A stretch of DNA of 64,000 bases, from NCBI RefSeq assembly GCF_004134865.1, contig NZ_SDPO01000001.1, positions 310,001 to 374,000 of the forward strand. Direction: 5' to 3'. The stretch is from Agromyces fucosus (GTDB taxonomy: Bacteria > Actinomycetota > Actinomycetes > Actinomycetales > Microbacteriaceae). The stretch's first letter is position 1, and the number at the start of each line of letters is the position of its first letter. This document shows, in pieces, positions 8,883 to 17,400 of this stretch. The position numbers and the translations under genes are program-made. The notes beneath the pieces are model-generated. The model ran no database searches, was not told the origin of the DNA, and saw only the letters and a program-made list of their open reading frames with translations.

Positions 8883-9953
8883 CTACCCGCCCAGACCGGC
8901 GGGGTTCGTCTCGGGCGATTCGGGGTCGGACGGGTCGGCGACGCCGTTCGCTTCGGTCACGGCGGACTCGTCGCCCGCGCGCGAACGGGTGGCTGCGGCA
9001 TCCGCCTGCCTGACGCGCTTGCGCAGGCTCTTGTCGCTCACGTTGCGCTCCCCGAGCGCGCCGGGGGTCCAGGCCTCGAAGTCTTCATCACTGAACTCCG
9101 TCTTCGACGGCCGGCGCTTCAGCTCGGGCAGGATCGTGTCGGGTGCGAGGCGTCGAGCGGTGATGAGGAAGCCGGTGTGCGCGATCATGCGGTGGTCGGG
9201 CCGCACCGCGAGACCCTGCACGTGCCAGCCGCGCACCATCGTCTCGGACGACTGCGGCTCGGTGTACTCCCCCGTCGCGCGGATGGCCTCGGCGACACGC
9301 GAGAGCTGCGTGGCCGTGGCGATGTAGCAGAGCAGCACGCCGCCGGGCTTCAGCGCCGCGGAGACCGACGGGAGGCACTCCCACGGCGCGAGCATGTCGA
9401 GCACCACGCGGTCGACGGATGCCTCGTCGACCGTCTCGGGCAGCATCTCGGCCAGGTCGCCGAGCGTGATCGACCAGTTCTCGGGGTCTGCGCCGTGGAA
9501 GGTTGCGACGTTGGCCCGGGCCACGCTCGCGAAGTCGTCGCGCCGCTCGAAGGAGTACAGGTGGCCGGCCGGGCCGATGGCGCGGAGCAGCCAGAGCGAG
9601 AGCGCACCGGACCCGACGCCGGCCTCGACGACGCGGGCGCCCGGGAAGATGTCGGCCTGTGCGAGGATCTGCGCGGCGTCCTTCGGGTAGACGATCGCGG
9701 CGCCGCGCGGCATCGACATGACGAAGTCGGTGAGGAGCGGACGCAGCGCCAGGTACTCGACGCCGGCCTGGTTGGCGACGACGGAGCCGTCGGGGCGGCC
9801 GATCAGGTCGTCGTGCGCGAGCAGGCCCTTGTGCGAGTGGAAGTGCTGACCCGGCTGGAGCGTGATCGTGTGGAGCCGGCCCTTGGGACCGGTCAGCTGC
9901 ACGCGGTCGCCCACGCGGAACGGACCACTCTGCTCGCCCCTGCTCTCGATCAT
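8883..9953 (-). CDS. trmI: tRNA (adenine-58-N1)-methyltransferase TrmI
   Basis: 356 aa class I SAM methyltransferase that makes m1A58 in the T-loop of tRNA. An N-terminal beta domain (about 10-75) with V-Q-L-T-G-P-K-G precedes the Rossmann domain. The SAM motif V-V-E-A-G-V-G-S-G-A-L is near residue 105 and V-V-L-D-M-L-A is motif IV near 180. The start is the ATG at 9953, which overlaps the stop of the upstream HAD gene as ATGA. The charged tail after residue 285 is variable in the family. Confidence 0.9.
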   Translation of the reverse strand: MIESRGEQSGPFRVGDRVQLTGPKGRLHTITLQPGQHFHSHKGLLAHDDLIGRPDGSVVANQAGVEYLALRPLLTDFVMSMPRGAAIVYPKDAAQILAQADIFPGARVVEAGVGSGALSLWLLRAIGPAGHLYSFERRDDFASVARANVATFHGADPENWSITLGDLAEMLPETVDEASVDRVVLDMLAPWECLPSVSAALKPGGVLLCYIATATQLSRVAEAIRATGEYTEPQSSETMVRGWHVQGLAVRPDHRMIAHTGFLITARRLAPDTILPELKRRPSKTEFSDEDFEAWTPGALGERNVSDKSLRKRVRQADAAATRSRAGDESAVTEANGVADPSDPESPETNPAGLGG

Positions 9954-10645
9954 GCCGTGATCTCGCGAATCTGCAGAAGTGCTGCAACGTCGTCGACGCC
10001 CGTGCCGTCGAGCGTCGGCCACAACGCGCCGGCGGGAAGTCCGTCGAGCGGGATGAGGTTCGGCACGGCGAGGGCGAACGCCCCGGAAGCATGTGCGGAA
10101 GCGAGCCCCGGGGGCGAATCCTCGATGGCGACGCACTCGGCGATGTCGACGCCGAGTTCGGCCGCAGCCGTGAGATACGGCTCGGGGTGCGGCTTCGCGT
10201 TCTCGACGCTGTCGCCCGAGACGATCACGTCGAAGGCCTCGAACGGGATGGCGGCGACGATGTCATCGGCCATCGAGCGGATCGACATGGTCACGAGCGC
10301 GGTGGGCACGGATGCCTCGCGCAGCGCCTCCAGCAGCTCGCGGGCGCCGGGCCGCCACGGAACGCCGTGCGCCTCGAGCTGCTCGCGCACGCGGTTCGTG
10401 AGGCGCGCGACGATGGCGTCGGCCTCGAGCGCGACGCCCCGCAGCTGGAAGAACTCCGCCGCCTCCCAGAGTCCGCTGCCGACGAGTTCGAGGGCGTCGT
10501 CGTGGCTCCACGGGAGGCCGAAGGACTCCATCATCTCCGTCTCGGCGGCCATCCAGTACTGCTCGGTGTCGACAAGGGTGCCGTCCATGTCCCAGAGGAC
10601 TGCGGCGGGGAGGCGAGTGGTCACAACCGTCAAGTCTACGGGCAC
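9950..10645 (-). CDS. HAD-superfamily hydrolase (beta-phosphoglucomutase/phosphatase-like)
   Basis: 231 aa HAD phosphatase. Motif I is D-M-D-G-T-L-V (nucleophile and acid/base Asp near residues 19 and 21). A helical cap with the substrate-specificity loop follows, motif II is T-M-S near 120, and the late acidic motif is E-D-S-P-P-G near 175. The substrate cannot be predicted. It is translationally coupled (ATGA) to trmI. The start is a GTG; CACAAT (10651-10656, minus strand) lies 5 nt upstream, and the same bases read as TATTGT on the other strand ahead of the PAC2 gene. Confidence 0.85.
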   Translation of the reverse strand: MPVDLTVVTTRLPAAVLWDMDGTLVDTEQYWMAAETEMMESFGLPWSHDDALELVGSGLWEAAEFFQLRGVALEADAIVARLTNRVREQLEAHGVPWRPGARELLEALREASVPTALVTMSIRSMADDIVAAIPFEAFDVIVSGDSVENAKPHPEPYLTAAAELGVDIAECVAIEDSPPGLASAHASGAFALAVPNLIPLDGLPAGALWPTLDGTGVDDVAALLQIREITA

Positions 10646-10699
10646 GGCCTATTGTGGAGGTGAACCCGGAGATCCGGGGCGGAAAGCGGGGCACCAGGA

Positions 10700-11614
10700 G
10701 TGAATCAGCCGGCCGGTTTCGAGGGCGGAAGGCTGCTCGTCGTCGCATTCGAGGGATGGAACGACGCCGGAGAGGCGGCGACCGGGGCGGCCAAGCTCCT
10801 CGTCGAGCGCCTCGGCCTCGTCGAGATCGCCGCAGTCGATCCCGAGTTGTACTTCGACTACCAGTTCACGCGCCCGACGATCGTGCTCGGCGACGACGGG
10901 ACACGTCGCCTCGAGTGGCCGGGCGCAGCGATCATGGGCCCCGGCGGGCTGCCCGCATCAGAAGAAGACGATGACCGGGTGACCGGCCCGGGCGCCGAGG
11001 CGCTGCACGTGCTGCTCGGCGCCGAGCCCGCCCGCAGCTGGAAGGGATTCGCCGCCGAGCTCATCGACGCGGCACTCGCCGCCGACATCGAGGGCATCGT
11101 GCTGCTCGGCGCGATGCTCGCGGACGCGCCGCACACGCGGCCGCTCTCGGTCTTCGCCTCGAGCGAGAACCCCGAGGTGCGTTCGGCGCTCGGCGTCGAG
11201 CGTTCGACCTATGAGGGCCCCGTCGGCATCCTCAGCGTCATCGCCGATCAGGCCGAACGCGCCGGCATCCCGACCGTCTCGCTCTGGGCGTCGGTGCCGC
11301 ACTACGTGCACAACGCCCCGTCGCCGAAGGCGGTGCTCGCCCTCCTCGGCAAGGTCGAGGAGCTCACCGGGCTCTCCATCCCCCGCGGCAGCCTCGAGGT
11401 CGACGCGAAGGCGTGGGAGGCGGGGGTCGACGCCCTCGCCGCCGACGACGACGAGATGGCCGGCTACATCACGCAGCTCGAACAGGCGCGCGACGCCGTC
11501 GACGCCCCCGAGGCGAGCGGCGAGGCCATCGCGCAGGAGTTCGAGCGCTACCTCCGTCGCCGCGGCGAGGAGCCCGGGGGCCGCGCCGACGGTCGCGGCG
11601 ACGGCCCGCGCTGA
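10700..11614 (+). CDS. PAC2 family protein
   Basis: 304 aa PAC2-domain protein, related to the eukaryotic proteasome assembly chaperone 2 and archaeal PbaB. The first 230 residues carry the family core, including F-E-G-W-N-D-A-G near residue 18 and S-V-P-H-Y near 198. A helical tail of about 50 residues is rich in Ala/Glu/Arg. The function in actinobacteria is unknown. It is found both with and without proteasome genes. The GTG start follows AGGAG directly. It is divergent from the HAD-trmI unit. Confidence 0.85.
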   Translation: MNQPAGFEGGRLLVVAFEGWNDAGEAATGAAKLLVERLGLVEIAAVDPELYFDYQFTRPTIVLGDDGTRRLEWPGAAIMGPGGLPASEEDDDRVTGPGAEALHVLLGAEPARSWKGFAAELIDAALAADIEGIVLLGAMLADAPHTRPLSVFASSENPEVRSALGVERSTYEGPVGILSVIADQAERAGIPTVSLWASVPHYVHNAPSPKAVLALLGKVEELTGLSIPRGSLEVDAKAWEAGVDALAADDDEMAGYITQLEQARDAVDAPEASGEAIAQEFERYLRRRGEEPGGRADGRGDGPR

Positions 11615-11652
11615 TCCGCCGCCGGCGGCCTGCTCCGAACTAGCATTGGGGC

Positions 11653-12419
11653 ATGGAACAGCGTCGGGCTGTGCATGTGGTCACCGGGGCCTCGGGTGGT
11701 GTCGGGCGCAGCATCGCCGAGGCGCTCCTTCGGACCGGCGCCGGTGTGGTCGTGGTCGACATCCGATCCGCGGGATGGCTCGATGAAGTCGCCGACGGCG
11801 CGGTGGTCGTGGGCGACGCGGGAGATGCCGCGGTGCTGTCGGCCGCGATCGAGCGGGCACGAGAGTTCGGCGAACTCACGGGATGGGTCAACAACGCGGC
11901 CGTCTTCCGAGACGCCTGGCTGCATGAGGCGGGCAGTGAGGTCGTGCTCGACATCGTCGACGCGATCCTGAGGCCGACCGTGGCCGGCGCAGCGGCCGCC
12001 ATCGGGGAATTCGTCCGGACCGGCGTCGCCGGGTCCGTCGTGAACGTGTCCTCGCACCAGGCGCAGCGTGCGGTTCGGGGCGCACTGTCCTACTCCGTGG
12101 GGAAAGCGGCGCTCGAGGGGCTGACGCGCGCCCTGGCGGTCGACTACGGGCCGCGCGGCATCCGCACCAATGCGGTCGCCCTGGGCTCCACGTGACCGAT
12201 CGCTACTCGCGGCAGCTGGAAGGCCTCGATGTCACCTCTCGTGCAGCCTTCGAGCGGCAGATCACGCACCTGCATCCGCTCGGCCGTCCCGGTGAGCCCG
12301 GAGAGGTCGCGGATGTCGTGACGTTCTTGCTCTCCGACGCTGCATCGTTCATCAACGGCGCCGTTCTTCCGGTCGACGGCGGCCGTGCCGCGCAAGGGCT
12401 CGACCCCGAGGAACGCTGA
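11653..12419 (+). pseudogene. Short-chain dehydrogenase/reductase, interrupted by a one-base frameshift
   Basis: Two adjacent reading frames together make a complete SDR. The first (11653-12195) has the NAD(P) motif T-G-A-S-G-G-V-G, N-N-A-A and the active-site Y-S-V-G-K. The second (12192-12419) carries the C-terminal G-R-P-G-E-P segment and the closing V-D-G-G. The join at 12189-12194 (ccacgtgacc) lacks one base: an extra G would restore G-S-T-V-T-D-R-Y. The two frames overlap as GTGA, so coupled translation of two pieces is possible. The break leaves out the C-terminal dimer strand from the first product. TAGCAT at 11641-11646 lies 6 nt before the ATG (leaderless). It could be a recent pseudogene or a sequencing error. 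Confidence 0.75.
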
Positions 12420-12438
12420 GCATGCCGTCGACCCGGAG

Positions 12439-13257
12439 TCAGGCGCTCAGCACTCCCGTGCCGAGGAGCACGAAGATCGTGGTGCCGAGCAGCACCCGGT
12501 AGATCACGAACGGCAGGAAGCTGCGCTTCGAGATGTAGCTCATGAAGAACGCGATCACGAGCAGCGCGACGACGAATGCGACGAGCGTCGCAGCAGCGGT
12601 CTCGATCGGGCCGTACACGGTGGGCTCGTCGAGGCTCTTGAACAGCTGGAAGAACCCGCTGCCGAAGACCGCCGGGATCGCGAGGAGAAAGGCGTAGCGC
12701 GCGGCGGCCGCACGCTCGTAGCCGAGGAAGAGCCCCATCGTGATCGTGCCGCCCGAACGGGAGACGCCCGGGATCAGCGCGAGCGACTGCGCGAGGCCGA
12801 AGAAGATGCCGTGCGGCACCGTGAGCTCGTCGAGCTTGCGGCGCTTGGCGCCCGCCCAGTCGGCGAGGCCGAGGATGAGGCCGAATACGATGAGCATCGT
12901 CGCGACGATCCAGAGGGAGCGCAGGCTCGTCTCGATCTGGTCCTGGAAGACGATGCCGAGCACCACGATCGGCACCGAGCCGATGATGATGAGCCAGCCC
13001 ATGCGGGCATCGGGGTCGTTCCGCGGCACGCGGCCGGTGAACGAACCGAACCAGTGCGAGATGATGCGCACGATGTCGCGCCAGAAGAACACCACGACCG
13101 CGGCCTCGGTGCCGAGCTGCGTGATCGCCGTGAACGCGGCACCCGGGTCCTGGGCTCCGGGGAGGAACTCCCCGAGGATGCGCAGGTGAGCGCTCGAGGA
13201 GATCGGCAGGAACTCGGTGAGGCCTTGGACGAGGCCGAGGATGAGCGCTTCGATCAC
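12439..13257 (-). CDS. uppP: Undecaprenyl-diphosphatase UppP (BacA family)
   Basis: 272 aa membrane enzyme that dephosphorylates undecaprenyl pyrophosphate to recycle the lipid carrier for cell-wall synthesis; overproduction gives bacitracin resistance in other bacteria. The N-terminal segment [17 protein letters not shown] contains the catalytic Glu and Ser. The second conserved motif P-G-V-S-R-S-G-G-T is near residue 170. About eight hydrophobic segments are visible. The start is GTG at 13257, which gives the normal family N-terminus. Confidence 0.93.
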   Translation of the reverse strand: MIEALILGLVQGLTEFLPISSSAHLRILGEFLPGAQDPGAAFTAITQLGTEAAVVVFFWRDIVRIISHWFGSFTGRVPRNDPDARMGWLIIIGSVPIVVLGIVFQDQIETSLRSLWIVATMLIVFGLILGLADWAGAKRRKLDELTVPHGIFFGLAQSLALIPGVSRSGGTITMGLFLGYERAAAARYAFLLAIPAVFGSGFFQLFKSLDEPTVYGPIETAAATLVAFVVALLVIAFFMSYISKRSFLPFVIYRVLLGTTIFVLLGTGVLSA

Positions 13258-13271
13258 GTTGGTGCATCCGC

Positions 13272-13289
13272 CTTCCGCCTCCGCGGAAG
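13272..13289 (-). terminator. Hairpin between peptidase gene and uppP
   Basis: A 7-bp inverted repeat (CTTCCGC/GCGGAAG, 13272-13278 and 13283-13289) with a 4-nt loop lies 15 bp upstream of the uppP GTG and after the M20 peptidase stop. No T-run follows on the minus strand. It could terminate the peptidase transcript or form a structured leader for uppP. Confidence 0.35.
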
Positions 13290-13303
13290 CTGGAGGGCTG
13301 AGT

Positions 13304-13340
13304 TCGGTCGGTAGTCGAGAAGGGTCGGTCAGTAGTCGAG
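13304..13340. repeat. 16-bp direct repeat duplicating the 3' end of the peptidase gene
   Basis: Copies at 13304-13319 and 13325-13340 differ at one base, with period 21. The inner copy contains the last codons (L-D-Y) and the TGA stop of the M20 peptidase gene. The outer copy lies just past the stop in the non-coding strip. It looks like a small tandem duplication of a gene end. Confidence 0.6.
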
Positions 13341-14654
13341 GAGGAGGTCGCGCAAGACCTGCCTCCCGAAGACTAATGCGTCGAGCGGCACCCGCTCGTC
13401 CACGCCGTGGAACATCGCCGGGAAGTCCAAGCCTTCTGGCAGCTTCAGGGGCGCGAAGCCGTATCCGGCGATGCCCAGCCGGCTGAGCGCCTTGTTGTCG
13501 GTGCCGCCCGAGAGCAGGTAGGGGAAGACCGGGGCGCCGGGATCGTGCACCCCGAGCGTGTGCTTCACCGCATCGACGAGGGCACCGGATGTCGCGGCCT
13601 CGAGCCCCACATCGCGGTGCACGATCTCGACCTCGACCTCGTCGCCGACGAGCGCACGCACCTCGGCGAGCACCGCCTCCTCCTCGCCGGGCAGGGTGCG
13701 GATGTCGACGAGCGCTTCGGCCCGATCGGGGATCACGTTGTGCTTGTAGCCCGCCGTGAGGAGCGTGGGATTCGTGGTCGTGCGGAGGGTCGCCGTGATG
13801 AAGCCCGATGCCGATCCCGTGGCGAGGGCCAGCTCGTCGGGCGAGACCTGCTCGGGGTCGACACCGAGCACGCCCGCGATCTCGCCGAGGAGCTCGCGGG
13901 TCGTGTCGGTGAGGCGTACGGGCCACTCGGTGCGGCCGAGGGTCGCGATCGCCCCGGCGAGCTTCGTGATGGCGTTGTCGCGGATGAGCCGAGACCCGTG
14001 GGCGGCGGTGCCCTTCGCGACGAGGCGCACCCAGAGCAGCGACTTCTCACCGGTCTGCAGCAGGTAGGCGCGGCGGCCGCCGACCGTGATCGAGTAGCCG
14101 CCGACCTCGCTGATCGCCTCGGTGGCTCCCTCGAAGAGCTCGGGGTGGTGGTCGACGAGCCAGCTGGATCCCACGCCTCCCCCGGCCTCCTCGTCGGCGA
14201 AGAAGGCGATGACGAGGTCGCGCGCCGGCTGCGAGCCCGAGCCGATGATGTCGCCGAGTGCGGTCAGCATCATGGCGTCCATGTCCTTCATGTCGACCGC
14301 GCCGCGCCCCCACAGCATGCCGTCGCGCACCTCGCCCGCGAAGGGGTCGACGCTCCAGTTGCGCGCGTCGGCGGGAACGACGTCGAGGTGCCCGTGCACG
14401 ACCAGTGCGGGCTTGGAGGAGTCTCGGCCGGGCACGCGTGCGACGACGCTCGTGCGTCGCGGCTCTGGCTCGAAGAGCTGCGGAGCGAGTCCGAGGGCGG
14501 CCAGGCGCGCCTCGACGTATTCGGCGGCCTCGCGCTCGCCGTTGGCCTTGCCCTCGCCGTAGTTCGAGGTGTCGAAGCGGATCAGGTCGCGTGCGACGAT
14601 CGCCGTCTCGTCGAGTTCTGCATCGGAAGGGGTGCCGGTGGGTGACGGGGCCAT
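13329..14654 (-). CDS. M20/M25/M40 family metallopeptidase (dipeptidase-like)
   Basis: 441 aa. The zinc-binding motifs of the M20 family are present: H-G-H-L-D-V-V-P near residue 90, then G-R-G-A-V-D-M-K-D with the bridging Asp, and D-E-E-A-G-G with the catalytic Glu. An inserted dimerisation domain covers about 200-320. It probably cleaves peptides or N-acyl amino acids in the cytosol; the exact substrate is not evident. TAGCGT (14662-14667) lies 7 nt before the ATG, supporting this start and a leaderless mRNA. The 3' end carries a short tandem duplication that includes the stop codon. Confidence 0.9.
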   Translation of the reverse strand: MAPSPTGTPSDAELDETAIVARDLIRFDTSNYGEGKANGEREAAEYVEARLAALGLAPQLFEPEPRRTSVVARVPGRDSSKPALVVHGHLDVVPADARNWSVDPFAGEVRDGMLWGRGAVDMKDMDAMMLTALGDIIGSGSQPARDLVIAFFADEEAGGGVGSSWLVDHHPELFEGATEAISEVGGYSITVGGRRAYLLQTGEKSLLWVRLVAKGTAAHGSRLIRDNAITKLAGAIATLGRTEWPVRLTDTTRELLGEIAGVLGVDPEQVSPDELALATGSASGFITATLRTTTNPTLLTAGYKHNVIPDRAEALVDIRTLPGEEEAVLAEVRALVGDEVEVEIVHRDVGLEAATSGALVDAVKHTLGVHDPGAPVFPYLLSGGTDNKALSRLGIAGYGFAPLKLPEGLDFPAMFHGVDERVPLDALVFGRQVLRDLLLDY

Positions 14655-14720
14655 GGCACTCACGCTAGCCGGGGCATCCGTGGTTGGCCACCGTGGTCGA
14701 AGGCACCTCTGAAACCGTGC

Positions 14721-14726
14721 TAGTGT
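14721..14726 (+). promoter_or_regulatory. Probable -10 of tRNA-Leu
   Basis: TAGTGT lies 42 nt before the first base of the tRNA, on the plus strand, in the gap between the divergent peptidase gene and the tRNA. No convincing -35 is seen. Confidence 0.35.
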
Positions 14727-14768
14727 CTTCTCTCGGGCCACCGAGTGATCGGAACGGCCTGACACGAG

Positions 14769-14852
14769 CGCGGGTGGCGGAAATGGCAGACGCGCTAGCT
14801 TGAGGTGCTAGTGCCCTAACGGGCGTGGGGGTTCAAGTCCCCCCTCGCGCAC
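14769..14852 (+). tRNA. tRNA-Leu (anticodon GAG)
   Basis: 84-nt class II tRNA. The acceptor GCGCGGG (14769-14775) pairs with CTCGCGC (14845-14851) with one G-T pair, and A14852 is the discriminator. The anticodon stem CTAGC/GCTAG (14796-14800, 14808-14812) encloses the loop TTGAGGT with anticodon GAG at 14803-14805. A long variable arm follows, then a T-arm GGGGG-TTCAAGT-CCCCC. CCA is not encoded. GAG reads CUC and CUU, the former being a major Leu codon at this GC content. Confidence 0.97.
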
Positions 14853-14865
14853 GCTTGTGTCGAGA

Positions 14866-14897
14866 AGGCCGGATCAGTTTTCTGATCCGGCCTTTTC
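14866..14897 (+). terminator. Rho-independent terminator after tRNA-Leu
   Basis: Perfect 11-bp stem GGCCGGATCAG/CTGATCCGGCC (14868-14878, 14883-14893) with a TTTT loop, followed by TTTT (14894-14897). It begins 14 nt after the tRNA. It also insulates the SOS-regulated cassette downstream. Confidence 0.92.
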
Positions 14898-15021
14898 GCA
14901 TTTCCAGGGCGATGTCACCGGGTCGTGCGAATTTCTTTTCCGCGATTTCTCCGGGCTCATCGGATGTCTTTCCCGAGGTCGTCGGATGTTCCGGACGGTC
15001 GGCACTCTCGACTTGCCGTAT

Positions 15022-15037
15022 TCGAACATGTGTTCGA
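15022..15037. promoter_or_regulatory. LexA-binding SOS box upstream of imuA'
   Basis: The 16-bp sequence TCGAACATGTGTTCGA is a palindrome apart from its central two bases. It matches the actinobacterial/Bacillus-type LexA box (TCGAAC-N4-GTTCGA). It sits 16 nt before the imuA' ATG, just after a TTGCCG hexamer (15013-15018), so bound LexA would block the promoter. No other full copy was seen in the window. Confidence 0.9.
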
Positions 15038-15053
15038 AACTGTGAGGGTGACC

Positions 15054-15770
15054 ATGACCGCTCCCCTCGCTTCGCCCGATGCGCCGTCGCGCGTCGAGGA
15101 GCTGCAGGCCCGCATACGGGGCATGCAGGCGACGCGGCTCGATTCGAAGACGGTGCCCACGCATCCGGCCTTCGAGCAGGTGCTGCCCGGCGGCAGCCTC
15201 CGCGAGGGCACGGTCGTCTCGGTCGAGGGGTCGACGACCCTGCTCATGGCGCTGCTCGCCGGCCCCTCGGCGAGCGGGCGGTGGGTCGCCGTCGCCGGCA
15301 TGCCCGAATTCGGCGTCGAGGCCGCCTCGCGGTTCGGCATCGACCTCGAGCGGCTCGCGCTCGTGCCCGACCCCGGGCGGCAGTGGCTCGCCGTGGTCGC
15401 GGCGCTCGCCGACGTCATCCCCGTGGTCGCCGTGCGGCCGGTCGGCCGGGTCTCCTCCGCCGAGGCGTCGCGGCTGACGGCCCGCCTCAGGCAGCGCGGC
15501 ACCGTGCTGCTCGTCGCCGGCCAATGGCCGGGCAGCGACGCGAGCCTCGGCGTCGAGACGAGCCGGTGGCACGGCCTCGAGCTCGGGCACGGGCACCTCA
15601 GCGATCGCGACGTCGTCGTCTCGGCGGGCGGGCGCGGGGAGTTCGGCCGCCGTGGCCGCTCCCGGCTCCAACTGCCGGGACGCTCGCTTGAGTTCAGGGT
15701 CTCCGACGACGAGCCGGCGCAACTGGGCGAGCCGGTGCGCCTCGACGAGTACGTCCGGCGGGCCGTCTGA
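15054..15770 (+). CDS. ImuA'-like SOS mutagenesis accessory protein
   Basis: 238 aa RecA/SulA-like P-loop-fold protein in the position of mycobacterial imuA'. The N-terminal region (A-R-I-R-G-M-Q near residue 20) and the central beta-strand V-V-S-V-E-G-S-T-T resemble a degraded RecA core without a proper Walker A. ImuA' interacts with ImuB and DnaE2 during damage-induced translesion synthesis. The ATG lies 16 nt after the SOS box; earlier in-frame codons precede the operator. The stop overlaps the imuB start as TGATG. It was identified largely from the operon. Confidence 0.82.
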   Translation: MTAPLASPDAPSRVEELQARIRGMQATRLDSKTVPTHPAFEQVLPGGSLREGTVVSVEGSTTLLMALLAGPSASGRWVAVAGMPEFGVEAASRFGIDLERLALVPDPGRQWLAVVAALADVIPVVAVRPVGRVSSAEASRLTARLRQRGTVLLVAGQWPGSDASLGVETSRWHGLELGHGHLSDRDVVVSAGGRGEFGRRGRSRLQLPGRSLEFRVSDDEPAQLGEPVRLDEYVRRAV

Positions 15771-17353
15771 TGGCGGTCGACCTCGTGCACGTCGATCCCA
15801 CTCGCACGATCGTGCTCTGGTGCCCCGATTGGCCGGTGTTCGCCGCCTGCCGCGAATCGGGCCTCGATCCCGGCTCGCCCGTCGCCCTCACCGAGGGCGG
15901 GCAGATCTACGCCTGCTCGGCCGCAGCCCGCCGCGACGGCGTGGTGCGCGGTCTGAAGCTCCGCGAGGCGCAGTACCGCTCCCCCGGGCTCGCCTTGCTC
16001 GACTACGACGCCTCGCTCGACATGCGCGTCTTCGAGCCGGTCGTGCGACGGGTCGAGGAGACGGTGCCCGGGGTGCAGCTCGTCCGCCCGGGCACGCTCG
16101 CCATGCGCGCCCGCGGCCCGGCACGCTACTACGGCGGTGAGGATGCCGCGGCGCGGGCGCTGCTCGACACCGTCGCCGCGCTCGACGTGGTGGGCGCGAG
16201 GGTCGGCGTCGCCGACGGTCCGTTCGCTGCCGAGCAGGCGGCACGGGCGGCGGGCGGCGAGGGCGGATCCCCCGTGGGCATCATCGCGCCCGGGGCATCC
16301 GCTGCCTTCATCGCGCCGCTGCCGGTGCGCCTCGTCGTCGACGCCCGCATCGGCACGCTGCTCAACCGCCTCGGGGTGCGCACGCTCGGCGAGTTCGCAG
16401 CCCTGCCCGAGGCCGACGTGCGTCGCCGGTTCGGCGCGGCGGGCGCCTTCGCGCACGATCGGGCCGCGGGGCGCGAGCAGGCGAGGGTGCTCGCCCGCAC
16501 GCCGCCGCCCGAGTTCGAGGTCGCGCAGGAGTTCGAGCCGCCGCTCGACCGCATCGACCAGCTCGCCTTCGCCTTCCGGCTCCGGGCAGACGAGTTCATC
16601 GAGCGCATGCGGGCGAAGCGGCTCGTGTGCACCGGCATCCGCGTCGAGATCGACGACGAGGCCGGCGGGCATTCCAGCCGCAGCTGGTTGCACCCGCGCT
16701 GGTTCACGCCCGCCGACGTCGTCGACCGTGTGCGCTGGCAGCTACAGGGCGCGGGCACCGCCGACAGCGCGCTCACCCGCCCGATCGTGCGCCTGCGCGT
16801 CGTGCCCGAGCGCATCGACTCGACCGGCAACCACGAAGAGGGGCTCTGGGGCGGCGGGCCCGACGAGCGCGTGCACCACGGGCTCACGCGCGTGCAGAGC
16901 ATGCTCGGCCACGACGCCGTCGTCACGGCCGCGATCGGCGGGGGTCGCATGCTCGCCGATCGGCAGGTGCTCGTGCCCTGGGGCGATCGGGCGCCCGAAC
17001 GCGCCGGTGAGGGTGCCGGTGCGGGTGCACCGTGGCCCGGCAGCCTGCCGTCGCTGGCCCCGGCGAGCGTGTTCCGCGAGCGGCTGCCGATCGGGCTGCT
17101 CGACGGCGGGGGCGCCGTCGTCACGATCGACGCACGCGGAGTGATCTCGGCCAAGCCCGAGCGGTTCGCGCTCGCAGGTGCTGAGCCTGCTCCCGTACGG
17201 GCCTGGGCCGGCCCCTGGCCCGTCGTCGAGCGATGGTGGGACGCCGAGCACGCGAGACGCGTGCACCGGTTCCAGATCGTCGACGACGACGGCTGCGCAT
17301 GGCTGCTCGTGCGCGATGAAGCGGGTTGGTGGGCCGAGGCGAGGTACGACTGA
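15770..17353 (+). CDS. imuB: ImuB, catalytically inactive Y-family polymerase homologue
   Basis: 527 aa Y-family fold. The N-terminal active-site strand reads W-C-P-D-W-P-V-F-A-A, with the normal D-x-D-x-F-F-A pattern lost. The S-I-D-E box is replaced by R-P-G-T-L. The protein therefore lacks the metal ligands and acts as an adaptor that links DnaE2 to the beta clamp, as known for ImuB. Helix-hairpin-helix and little-finger regions follow (about 190-340). The extended C-terminal tail (to residue 527) is where the ImuB clamp-binding and partner motifs occur. It overlaps imuA' by one base. Confidence 0.92.
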   Translation: MAVDLVHVDPTRTIVLWCPDWPVFAACRESGLDPGSPVALTEGGQIYACSAAARRDGVVRGLKLREAQYRSPGLALLDYDASLDMRVFEPVVRRVEETVPGVQLVRPGTLAMRARGPARYYGGEDAAARALLDTVAALDVVGARVGVADGPFAAEQAARAAGGEGGSPVGIIAPGASAAFIAPLPVRLVVDARIGTLLNRLGVRTLGEFAALPEADVRRRFGAAGAFAHDRAAGREQARVLARTPPPEFEVAQEFEPPLDRIDQLAFAFRLRADEFIERMRAKRLVCTGIRVEIDDEAGGHSSRSWLHPRWFTPADVVDRVRWQLQGAGTADSALTRPIVRLRVVPERIDSTGNHEEGLWGGGPDERVHHGLTRVQSMLGHDAVVTAAIGGGRMLADRQVLVPWGDRAPERAGEGAGAGAPWPGSLPSLAPASVFRERLPIGLLDGGGAVVTIDARGVISAKPERFALAGAEPAPVRAWAGPWPVVERWWDAEHARRVHRFQIVDDDGCAWLLVRDEAGWWAEARYD

Positions 17354-17400
17354 GCCCTGGCTCGACTGAAGACGCAAGAGGAACGAGGGGGCGGTGACTG

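Noticed and set aside
10660..10700. Leaderless upstream ORF before the PAC2 gene
   Set aside because: The GTG after TATTGT is only 4 nt away and its frame runs deep into PAC2 without a nearby stop, unlike the 20883 case.
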